Below, in pieces: positions 1 through 8,426 of a stretch of DNA of 64,000 nucleotides (within the stretch, counting starts at the first letter, position 1; the number at the start of each line of letters is the position of its first letter). The notes under the pieces are model-generated. The model was not told where the DNA came from. It searched no databases and was given only the letters and a program-made list of their open reading frames with translations. A program made the position numbers and the translations under genes. Source of the DNA: Entoloma clypeatum (lineage: Eukaryota; Basidiomycota; Agaricomycetes; Agaricales; Entolomataceae); the NCBI GenBank assembly GCA_963565915.1, contig OY751485.1, positions 620,001-684,000 on the forward strand, given 5' to 3'.

Positions 1-332
1 CTACGGAAGCAGAATACATGGCGCTATCAGATTGCAGTCGCGCAGTAACATGGCTTAGAAGCATGCTTGCCGAACTTGGAATGCAGATCGGATCGGTTCC
101 GATTCATGGAGATAACAATGGCTCCGTCTTTATCGCATCCAATCCTGTAACTGAGAAGCGATCCAAGCACATTGACATGCAATTTCACTTCGTCAGAGAA
201 AAAGTATCCGAAGGAATTATTACGGTTGAATTCATCAAAGGAGTGAATAACCCTGCAGACCTTTTAACTAAGAATCTGGGGAAAATCCTCTTTAGCAAGT
301 TTATCCCGTACTTTGGACTACTCAAAAACTAG
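1..332 (+). CDS. Ty1/copia Pol C-terminus (RNase H), cut by window edge
   Basis: This is the end of a copia-type polyprotein. The readable frame shows RNase H and tail motifs typical of copia Pol: an acidic stretch HGDNNGSVFIASNP, then KRSKHIDMQFHFVRE, and the hallmark NPADLLTKNLGK just before the stop at 330-332. The upstream part (Gag, protease, integrase, RT) lies outside the window. A purine tract and an LTR follow immediately, in the order expected for a copia 3' end on the plus strand. The reading frame is open, so this copy may be young. Its LTR (402-710) is unrelated to the copia LTR at 21016, so it is a second copia family. Confidence 0.85.
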   Translation, partial: TEAEYMALSDCSRAVTWLRSMLAELGMQIGSVPIHGDNNGSVFIASNPVTEKRSKHIDMQFHFVREKVSEGIITVEFIKGVNNPADLLTKNLGKILFSKFIPYFGLLKN

Positions 333-394
333 ACAAAAAAAGAGTACCTATATGGGAAAAAGTAAAGATGTATTTAGAAGTATGTACTAAATAT

Positions 395-401
395 GGGGGG
401 G
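395..401 (+). other. Polypurine tract of the copia element
   Basis: A run of seven G directly precedes the TGTTGAA start of the LTR at 402. Its position and composition fit the plus-strand primer for reverse transcription. Confidence 0.7.
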
Positions 402-710
402 TGTTGAAACTTTTCCATCACATAGATTAGATTAGATTAGATTAGATCACGTGACCTTTACACATCTTCGATTACATACTTATTTGGTTGGTACAAACAG
501 TAGTACGGTATATAAGACCAGGAAACTGTCAATATCAACAAGTTGTCTCTTGACTCTTAACCAGCTCCATCGCTCTTACCAGCCTCAACCGCTCTCACCA
601 GCCTTACCCCTCCAAACCATGTAAGTAATCATAGCGGTATCGTAGAGTACTTCCACTGTAGCTATGTTGCTCAGTACACCTGTGGCTAGCGCCCAGGTGG
701 AACTTCAACA
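402..710 (+). repeat. 3' LTR of copia family 1
   Basis: This 309 bp repeat starts TGTTGAA and ends TTCAACA, a perfect 7 bp terminal inverted repeat with TG...CA ends. U3 contains a five-fold AGATT microsatellite (424-447), which runs into a CACGTG E-box (448-453). A TATATAAG box lies at 509-516. The 5' LTR is outside the window, so the target duplication (right half GACTG, 711-715) cannot be confirmed. Confidence 0.8.
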
Positions 711-848
711 GACTGAACCCTTGAACACTATCTGCAAATCCTGAGAGACCCTCCCCACTCATGTGTCCCCCCATTTGCGGCGCGCCCATTGCACCTGTGC
801 GACCCTACCTAGTGTTTTGTGTTGGAGAAACCAACATGATAGAACCAA

Positions 849-921
849 GGCCCTGTGGTGTAGTGGTTAACACCCTTGGTTGAGATCCAAGTGAGTCTGG
901 GTTCGATTCCCAGCAGAGCCA
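849..921 (+). tRNA. tRNA-like gene with anticodon GAG in a Gln/Glu-like body
   Basis: A 72 nt cloverleaf can be folded. The acceptor pair is GGCCCTG/CAGAGCC with one C-A mismatch at position 4-69. The D stem is GTGT/ACAC, the anticodon stem CTTGG/CCAAG, and the T arm CTGGG-TTCGATT-CCCAG. The anticodon loop TTGAGAT gives GAG, which would read Leu CTC codons. However, the short variable loop and the body (TGTGGTGTAGTGGTTA) are like tRNA-Gln or Glu, not class II tRNA-Leu. No T-run terminator follows, and repeat-like DNA lies downstream. It may be a pseudo-tRNA or the head of a SINE. Confidence 0.6.
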
Positions 922-1074
922 TCATCAGGAGATCTCATGTTCAAGTCCTGCTCATGGAGTATTCCTGCTCATATTTATTATGACGACACTGAACCCATGA
1001 CAACAGATGCATCACATGATCAGCTGAGGCAACTTGACCGAACAGTTGTTGCTGCTGTTGCTGAATCCTCAACA

Positions 1075-1560
1075 TTTTGAAGTCCAGTCTCAAAGACCTA
1101 GAACTGGACCAGAACCAGACTGGTAAAGACTGGTGAGAGACTGGACTGCAGTCTCAAGTTTCATATTTTTGAGGATTGACCAGTCTCAGGTTCTTCAAAT
1201 TTTGGAAAAAAAGAAGACTGGTTCAACACCAGTCTTGATTTGAGACTCAAAAAATGTAAACTGGTCATAGGTTCGCACAGGTTCATATAGGTTCACATAG
1301 ATTTTGTTCATCAAAGCTTCTATAAAATGTTTTGAAATGTGTTATAAACGATATTTTGAAATACTTTTAATAAATTGGAAAATGACCAGTTTAAACCAGT
1401 TTAAACCAGTCCTGGTTTACTTTTTTGAGAAAGAAAAGACTGGTTCACCAGTCTTTGACCAGTCCAGTCCTGGTTTGAGTTTTTTGGAGAAACCACTCAA
1501 CCAGTCTTGGTTCTAGGTTCTTAATTTTTTTGGGCAAAAAACCGGACTGGACTGAACTTT
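1075..1560. repeat. ACCAGTC/GACTGGT-rich degenerate repeat
   Basis: The stretch is dense in ACCAGTC, GACTGGT and AAACCAGTT variants, and includes a GGTTC-CACATA sub-repeat near 1265-1300. Similar material recurs at 5757-5880 next to another tRNA-like sequence. No coding potential is credible. It could be the body of a SINE or a simple decayed satellite. Confidence 0.5.
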
Positions 1561-2246
1561 CAAACACTAACTCTACCTGGCCCTGGCCCCCCACATGTTT
1601 CATCTCACGCACATGTCTCCACTGAGGCGGTGGTGCTCGTCTGTTGATGAGGTGGTCAGCACAGTATATGTCATCTGGTAGCGCTGACTTACCATTGTCT
1701 GCTGGCGTGGTCCTTGTCTGTTGACAGAGTTGTCAGTTGGGCTATTTTGTGACATGGCATGTGGCTTACCGATGTATGTGCCACATTTGCTGGTTGTTGT
1801 GCGAGGAGGGAGGAGGGGTGAGGAAGAGAAAACGGGGGACAGAGACGAAGTTTTTTCATTTGAACATGTTGCCATGTGATCTGATCAGGATTTGCCGAAG
1901 ACCCATGTGTTATGAAGCCAATTTGTTCAAAATAACCAAGTCAGTTGAAACTCCGCCACCTCATCATTCCCTTCTCGCCACATGTCACCTTGGTAACATG
2001 TTCTGTTGCTTTTCCCACTGATGACCCCATCAACAGATGACCACCATGCGCCCAGCGGACACAGGTAAGCCCTCACAACAATATACCCTGCTGACCACAT
2101 TGTCAACAGAGCAGCACCATGTGCTCAGTGGACACATGTGCCAACAGGCGACCACCACAGGCTCAGCGGAGACGTGATGGAGGCACGAGCCACCAGTCCA
2201 TCAGCACAATGGACGCACAGGAGGGGGGGTGACAAGGGTCTCAAAG
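1561..2246. other. Non-coding stretch with no gene supported
   Basis: Short frames exist on both strands, but none has a recognisable domain, intron structure or conservation elsewhere in the window. The stretch holds repeated CATGT and CAACAGA-like words and ends just upstream of the copia LTR at 2247. Confidence 0.5.
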
Positions 2247-2502
2247 TGTTGAACGAATTCCACTCCTATAGATATTTCATCTATAGCATCATGTGCCCAA
2301 TCCCATGATGTACAAATAATGTACAAATAAGTAGACTAGTATATAAGACTGTCCTTATTCTCTGTGCAATACAACACTCTTACCGAGTAACCCCCACCTT
2401 GCAAACACCTCTCAAAGGTTAGTAGTAAGGTTCCCCCTCTATCGTAGATACACGATTAGTAGCGCGTAGCATAGAGTATACTAGGACTATGCTGTTCTAA
2501 CA
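2247..2502 (+). repeat. 5' LTR of copia copy A
   Basis: It begins TGTTGAACG and ends TGTTCTAACA, and matches the 291 bp LTRs at 21016 and 29439. About 48 bp near the 3' end, the segment starting GCAAGACGACGC in the other copies, is missing. The TATATAAG box is retained. Confidence 0.85.
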
Positions 2503-2522
2503 GGTTATGAGCCTTGAGACTC
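2503..2522 (+). other. Primer-binding site, initiator-tRNA-Met half type
   Basis: GGTTATGAGCCTTGAGAC directly follows the LTR. It is complementary to the anticodon arm of initiator tRNA-Met (CUCAUAACC, anticodon CAU), the internal-fragment priming known for Drosophila copia. The copy at 21307 reads GGTTATGAGCCCTGAGAC. Confidence 0.65.
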
Positions 2523-2899
2523 ACCATTGCGCTCATCGCTGGCAGTCTTAGTAGACTCAATGCCACTACATTGCAAACACAATAGATCAAGTGCACCTCG
2601 ATCTGTACATACAACATCAATGATTATGTGGATGTTTAATCCCACATCATCATGTAGCACGATGAGCTAGCAGATCCGGGAGCTAACACCCCAATGATTG
2701 CAATGCCCATCCGCCTCCATACATGTGTCTACCAGATAACTCTGTGTATGACGTTAAACATGGAATAGGGGTCTGATGGACCCTAGTGGAGTAAAACACA
2801 TGTTGCTGTGTCCCTGTTTCATCTAAGATCCAGTGATTTGACATGTGACTGACACATTCTATTTCCAGTCTTTTGCACTCTCACCCTTTGCATCAAATC

Positions 2900-3687
2900 A
2901 TGTCTTCTTTTGATTACAAATCCACTGTCGTCAAGATGACCGGCTCTAATTGGAAGGAGTGGAGCGATAAGATGACAGGGTTTTTACAGTTTGGAGGGAC
3001 CTGGATGCTTGTATCTGGGGACTGGAACAGCCAACCTCCCAGACTGCCACTTCGACATCTGAACAACGAAAGGAGTTCCGCGAGTGGAAGGAGAAAGACT
3101 TGAAAGCACACAGTGCAATTGTCTTATCTCTGGTGGAATCTGTAAAACATGAGGTTACAGCATTCCAGACTTCGAAAGAGGTTTGGGATCAGCTGAAAAC
3201 TCTCTTTGAGAACAAAGGCCCTGACAAGATGTTCAAGGACTTCGCCTTGACTCTTGATTGACACCTGTCTGGTGGTGACCCCCGTCTGGAATTCTCTAAA
3301 TTCTGTGATCTCTTGGCATGCCTCGACAGGCACAAGATCCCCTTCGCTCCTAAATTGCAAGGAATGCTTGCTGTGCACCGTCTACCTCCCAAATGGAAAC
3401 ATCTTGGTTCGCATCTGGCCAAAGAATGAAAGTTAGATACTTTCAAACTTACCAATGTTGAGAAGATCATAACTGTGGAATACATGCGCATACAAGCCAA
3501 AGCACAACTTCCGGCTGCCAACAAGATCTCTGCTGTCAAGCAGAAAGGACAGGAACCCTGCTGGTGCAATGGTCCAGGACCTGCTGATGCTTCTGGGTCA
3601 AACCAGAATTCCAGCAAATCTCATCAACAGAACAAAGGAAAAGGACGACTGACCCTTGTCGTTGTCCTCCTCTCGAATCGCGGTTGA
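2900..3687 (+). pseudogene. Copia gag fragment, broken
   Basis: The start MSSFDYKSTVVKMTGSNW matches the start of gag at 25315. Frameshifts and stops follow, for example near 3103 and 3260, and the internal deletion at 3642 removes the end of gag. It is useful mainly as an older reference: at the site of the nonsense codon at 25482 in the other copy, this copy still has CGA (Arg). Confidence 0.8.
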
Positions 3688-3714
3688 CATCAAGTCCTGA
3701 ATAACATGTGTCTA

Positions 3715-3823
3715 ACATGAGGTAGGATAAGATAAGGGTTTCAGATAAGATAGGATAAGATGAGATAAGATAAAGAGATAAGATAAAGATGAGATTAGAT
3801 AATAGGATGAGATAAGAGCAATC
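3715..3823 (+). repeat. GATAAG/GATAAGATAAG microsatellite
   Basis: About a dozen imperfect GATAAG units (ATAAGATAGGATAAGATGAG and variants) lie within the broken copia copy. The matching part of the other copia copy lacks them. Confidence 0.8.
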
Positions 3824-4034
3824 ATAACACTGAGATGCAGGCAGCACGCGATGTTGTCACATCTCTTGACATTGTGGGAACTTCCCAGACCCTCCAGAAC
3901 ATCAATAATGTAATAATGTCATATATCCCGAAGACATTCTGGGGATATATTCGACCCCTGACAATGAGGTAATGGATGAAGCTTCCCTGTTCCTGATGGA
4001 ACACCAAGATTATGAGTGTGTGTCCTTCCATCTG

Positions 4035-4889
4035 TCATCCCTTGTTTTGGATCTCCTTTGCGTAATTGGTGTACATCTTGCCATCACTAGCCACTTGTTC
4101 AGAGATTCTGCGGTTGATGTTCTTCTCTAGGATGTATTTCCCAGTTTCTTTGCCAAGGTTTGACAGTTTCAAGAGTTCTTCAAATTCATCCAAGAATTCA
4201 TCAACGGTGTGTTTCTCTTGTTTCAGGACTTCGAGTCTTGCTTTGGCAGCGACCAACTTGTTGGCGATGGAGAATCGTGTGGCGATATCATTGGAAAAAC
4301 CTAGCCAGGTGATGTTCTCGTTGTCAACAGCAAGAGCATCTAACTTGTTACTGGCCCAGTGTCTGCTGGACCCTTCCATCATGCGGGATAGTACAGCAAG
4401 AATCTTCTGATCGTCTGTGAGGCTCTTTTGGAACCTGATGTATAGTTTGGTGGCTTTCCACCACTCGTCAAAGGTGTATCTGTCCTTGAACATCCCACGA
4501 TCCTTGATGATCTTGGATGTATCCATTGTTTGTACAGCCAGAGCTTCTGCCATGTCTAGAGTCTGCGGAGGAGAAGAGGGGTCGGGTTGTTGGGATAAAG
4601 ATGGGGTTCGGGATACAGGTAAGGATTGAAAATGAGTCCCTGTTCTAGGCATCTGTTCGATATCTGACTGCGCAGAGTCAAAAGTAAATTCGTCAGGGGA
4701 CTCGTCGGCGGAATCGGTGGCAAAACGTTCAGAGTATTTCCTCTGTAAATCTCTAAGGAATCTCTGTTCCTGCATGTCTGTTGGTCGCGAGAAGGGGTCA
4801 AGTCTCTCGTTTTGTGCCCAGCAGTTGTACTCGGTCTGTTGTTCTTCGGTGGTGAAGTGGGCGTAGATCTGCTGCTTTGAGTAAGACGT
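4035..4889 (-). pseudogene. Gypsy gag, 3'-truncated, start codon lost
   Basis: The frame includes the Gag core (ASNKLDALAVDNENITWLGF..., DEFLDEFEELLKLSNLG). The first codon of the homologous gag at 37023 is ATG, while here it is ACG (4887-4889). The frame then stays open to the truncation point and lacks the zinc knuckles. TGG codons are kept at 4454-4459, where the copy at 36589-36594 has a TGA stop. Confidence 0.75.
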
Positions 4890-5344
4890 GATGATGTGGC
4901 TCTGGGATGTCTCGATGTGAGCGTCCTAATCAATCTTCTGATAACGGTTGTCTGGACACCGATAAACTCTCTGATCTCTGTGATCCGACCTGTCTGAGGT
5001 CCCTCTTGAACGTGAAAACTTTCGAGTTTGTTCTGTCGGGCGTTGTAACGCGCGGTCTGGTGTTGCCGAGCAGGATGGATGCTCTCTGCTATCTCGCCGT
5101 GGGGGCGATGCTCGTCGTTGTCTAGTTCTTCGTCAAGCACCTGCTGTAGGATGCGACGGATCTCCGATTCGATGTACTGCTGGATGAGTGTAAAATCGAT
5201 ACTGTCTTGAGGACTTAGCTCCTCCTGTTGGGCTTCTGGCGTGCTGAATGGGTTACTGGTGAAGTCTTCAAAGAAGCGCGACGTCTTGACTCGTCTGGTA
5301 GTTGCTCTCTTCGCTCTGGGCGAACCTAACGAGATTTAGCAACT

Positions 5345-5736
5345 TGTTATGCTTAACAAACCATTCCAAGGTTCGGGCAGAGTATGCAGGAAGTGGAAGG
5401 GCGAAGAGCAATATGATTGCTAAATCTAAGGAATCTACTATAGTACAAGAGGTTTATATAGGTACTGACTATAGGCGGTAGCAGATGAGTCAGTACTGCG
5501 GAAGGCAGTGCGCATGAGTAAGGTGACTGTGGAAGGCTATGTACAGTGAGTAAGCTGACTGCGGAAAGCGAGTCAGCGCGGGAGCGAAGTATACTAAAGG
5601 GGATGACGAAGTAATATAATGAGTCAGACTGGGAATCAAAGGTTGCGAAAGTAGACATTAGACATAGTAAGTTCGTAAGAGGGCGCCAAGTCGGGCCGAT
5701 AAGTAAAAGATATGATGTGGTCCTCAGTCCATAACA
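5345..5736 (-). repeat. 5' LTR of gypsy copy B
   Basis: This 392 bp repeat runs, on the plus strand, from TGTTATGCTTAAC to CCATAACA. It matches the LTRs at 30976 and 37390. It contains TTGCTAAATCT, the reverse complement of the AGATTTAGCAA found just outside the LTR (5332-5342), which is the self-priming pair. Confidence 0.85.
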
Positions 5737-6823
5737 CGGACCCGAATGAACCGGATTGAGACCTGACCATGGTCTCAAGTTTTAAGGTTTTTGATCACAA
5801 CCAGTCCTCGGTTCTCTCCGAATTTTAAGCTTTGAAAGACCAGCCAAAGACCGGTTCGGACCAGTTTAAACTGGTCTTTTTCACAGAACGCTCCGAGGGC
5901 CCAGCACCAAGCAAAATTTGTGCCATCAGTAAGACTTGAACTCTCAGCCTCTATAGTATATACTATTATTCTAACAACTTTACCAACTAAGCCACAGAAT
6001 CATTGTAATTTCTTGCTCACTCACTCTACATACCCACTTTTTCACTTCCCAAATAGGCCACTTCCAAAATAGGCACAACCAGCCAAAAAAGACAAAAGGT
6101 GTGTGCACCCCCCCCCTGCCCCGATCACATGTAGACACAGGCTTTCAATAAAATCTATAAATATATTTTAACCTTTTCAACATGTGTGCCCCTCATTGCA
6201 AGGTCAGGAATGGGTGGATGCATCGTTTCGACATTGGATGACATGTATCAAGTGCACATCTAATGTGTCAAATACATGTAAACAAATCCCCAAAAACATC
6301 GCACATCTGCTTATTATGTCTACACAGAAACAAGTAAGGGTTTCTACTGTATCAATCATGTAGGAGGGGATTATATCTCACTCAATATGTATTGTTTTTC
6401 TGAAATTTTGCCACGGATTTTAAGTGATAGAGGTGCCGTGCTCTGCAACACATGCAAAATGCATCGCACAGGCGCGCACGGTGCCTTCCTCATAGCCCAA
6501 TAATAGCTTAAAGTGATAGAACTACTTATGGGATATGTATTCACCTTCTGACACACTTTGTATAATTTTTAGAAGTCTAGATATGATAGAAATAATGAAA
6601 TGTGCAGATTTCAGTAAAAGTGTTATATTTCCATAATGAATCAACCAAATTTGAAAAACAAATGTGCTATAAGATCCCCTGAATGTGGAGAATTCAAATC
6701 TGAAATAAAAATTTTTGGTCAAATTTTTGATCTATTCTGCTCATATTCACCTTATGAAGTCCTTGAATTGTGTTTGAATGGTCTCAATAGGTTCACATGC
6801 AATGGTTAAATAGTATATATGTA
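5737..6823. other. Repeat remnants, no gene supported
   Basis: 5757-5880 is rich in ACCAGTC/GACTGGT and resembles 1075-1560. 5921-6000 is tRNA-like on the minus strand. 6001-6823 is AT-rich with short frames only and nothing recognisable. Confidence 0.5.
5921..6000 (-). repeat. tRNA-related sequence (SINE head or pseudo-tRNA)
   Basis: On the minus strand it shows an A-box-like TGGCTTAGTTGG and a B-box-like GAGTTCAAGTC at tRNA spacing, with a palindromic TAGTATATACTA where an anticodon arm would be. Acceptor and T stems do not pair properly, so it is not a working tRNA. The ACCAGTC-rich DNA lies downstream in its orientation, as a SINE body would. Confidence 0.4.
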
Positions 6824-7036
6824 CAGTGCCTCACAAAACTGATCCAATGTTTGTTGCTTTTTGAATACCTTCAAGATAACTCTGCAAAGAATACCAATTG
6901 AATTAAACCTTTGGTATATAATTGAAAGCCCTACTTCAGGGCTTTCAGAATATAAAGGAATCATATGATTTAGATCAGAATCCATGGAGATATGATTAAA
7001 TTAAATCAGCAACTCATTGAATCAGTTTTGTGAGTA
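6824..7036 (+). repeat. Left inverted repeat arm of the Tc1-like element
   Basis: The outer end CAGTGCCTCACAAAACTGAT and the inner end TCAGTTTTGTGAGTA (7022-7036) mirror the right arm at 8213-8426. The arms diverge in the middle but keep blocks such as GAATACCTTCAA. Confidence 0.8.
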
Positions 7037-7185
7037 CCTATGGCAATTATCAGAATCAAATGCTTCACTGGTTGTATGGTAACCAGTTGTCATGACTTAG
7101 TGATGGAACTTGAATAGAACCCTGATGGGTTGTCAAGGAAAGTTGTATAAGAAAAATCCAACCTCAACAGCCTCCATAATTAATC

Positions 7186-8185
7186 ATGCGCCCTATCTCC
7201 TCTTCCCACAAGGAAAACATTCTTTCTCTGGCCTCCAATGGTCACTCCACTCGTCATATTGCCTCTAACCTGGGTGTCAGCCAACCAACTGTCTCCAGAG
7301 TGCTTCAGATCTTCTTCCTCATCGCAATCTCTCTTCTGGTGGTTGTCCATCCAAGCTTTCTCCCACCAACACACGAAACATACTTTCACAAATCACCTCA
7401 GGGAGAGCCTCCAATGCTGTGCAGGCTACCAAACACATCAACACTGTTATCTCCAATCCTGTCTCCCCAGAAACTGTGAGAAGGGTTCTCAGAAAACATG
7501 AATTCAAGGCTGTAACAAAGAAGAAAAGACCTTTCTTAAAGGCCATACATCAGAAGAGGCGGTTGGCATTTGCTATGAAGCACAGAGAATGGACAGTGGA
7601 GGACTGGAAGAGGGTTATTTGGTCAGATGAGACCAAAATCAACAGGTTTGGGTCAGATGGCAAGGAATGAGTGAGGGGCTTATTGAAAGAGAGGTTCAGG
7701 GCACAGTCAAGTTTGGGGGAGGAAATATTATGGTTTGGGGTTGTATGGGTTGGGAAGGTGTGGGGAGACTTGCAGAGGTTGAGGGGAGGATGGATGCTGA
7801 TCAGTATGTGTCCATTTTGGAGGACAATTTGCTGCCCAGCATGGAGGAGAGTGGAATCTCTGAAGAGGAGATCATTTTTCGGCAGAACAATGACCCCAAG
7901 CACACCTCCAAGAAGGCCAAAAAATGGATGGACAGCAAGAATATTGCTCTGCTGGATTGGCCTGCACAGTCCCCAGACCTCAATCCTATTGAACACCTCT
8001 GGGTTCATATTAAAAGGAAGTTGAATGAATATCCAACACCACCCAAGGGAGTCTGGGAGATTTGGGACAGAGCAGCAGAGGTGTGGAATAATATAGAGCC
8101 AGAAGTGTGTCAAAACCTGATAGAAAGTATGCCAAGAAGGGTAGAGGCAGTAATCAAAGCTAAGGGGGATAATACCAAGTACTAA
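7186..8185 (+). pseudogene. Tc1-family transposase, frameshifted
   Basis: The N-terminus has a helix-turn-helix (SASNLGVSQPTVSRVLQ-like, 7186-7308). A second DNA-binding segment covers 7330-7500 and the DDE domain follows. Visible catalytic motifs are WSDETKINRFG (first Asp), NNDPKHTSKKAKKW (second Asp) and DWPAQSPDLNPIEHLW (third acidic residue, Tc1 DD34E style). The frame shifts near 7309 (probably one base lost). It breaks again at 7668-7670, where a TGA and a small deletion follow SDGKE. The last part is open to 8185. The product would move the element by cut-and-paste, but this copy is dead. Confidence 0.85.
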
Positions 8186-8212
8186 AGTATAAAATACTGT
8201 ATTTATTGTACA

Positions 8213-8426
8213 TACTCACAAAACTGATTCAGTGAGTCCCTGGAGTAATTTGATCATATATTGATCATTTTTTTATGGGAATTACATAATTATTGCAGAT
8301 TCCGAGAGTCCTGAAGCAGGGCTTTTAGCCAGGTACCAATACCTTCTTTTGATTGGCATCATTTGCAAAGTTATTTTGAAGGTATTCACAAAGTAGCAAA
8401 CATTGAATCAGTTTTGTGAGGCACTG
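8213..8426 (-). repeat. Right inverted repeat arm of the Tc1-like element
   Basis: Its reverse complement begins CAGTGCCTCACAAAACTGAT and matches the left arm. The inner copy of the binding-site-like motif is at 8214-8230. Confidence 0.8.

Larger units (their letters stand above)
2247..4016 (+). mobile_element. Truncated copia element (family 2, copy A)
   Basis: This is a degenerate copy of the element at 21016-29729. It holds the 5' LTR, primer-binding site, leader and a broken gag. About 250 bp of gag present in the other copy (roughly 26055-26305) is missing at position 3642. A GATAAG-type microsatellite is inserted near 3721-3823. Homology ends at about 4016, in the middle of gag-pol, where gypsy DNA of opposite orientation begins. 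Protease, integrase, RT and the 3' LTR are absent. Confidence 0.85.
4017..5736 (-). mobile_element. Truncated gypsy element (family C, copy B)
   Basis: Read on the minus strand, it comprises the 5' LTR, self-priming primer site, leader and most of gag. Homology to the fuller copy at 30976-37790 stops at 4017, within gag, where copia copy A begins. Protease, RT, integrase and the 3' LTR are missing. Confidence 0.85.
6824..8426 (+). mobile_element. Tc1/mariner-type DNA transposon (decayed)
   Basis: This 1603 bp element is flanked by TA dinucleotides (6822-6823 and 8427-8428), the Tc1/mariner target duplication. Its ends are inverted repeats starting CAGTGCCTCACAAAACTGAT. Each arm is about 215 bp and carries a second copy of CTCACAAAACTGATTCA at its inner end (about 7020-7036 and 8213-8230), giving an IR/DR architecture. 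The transposase gene lies between the arms and is frameshifted, so the element can no longer act alone. Confidence 0.9.

Noticed and set aside
3715..3823. CRISPR-like spaced repeats
   Set aside because: The units are adjacent and imperfect without unique spacers, and the genome is eukaryotic.
5921..6000. A working tRNA-Ile (UAU) on the minus strand
   Set aside because: A and B boxes are present, but the acceptor and T stems do not pair, so it is at best a SINE head.
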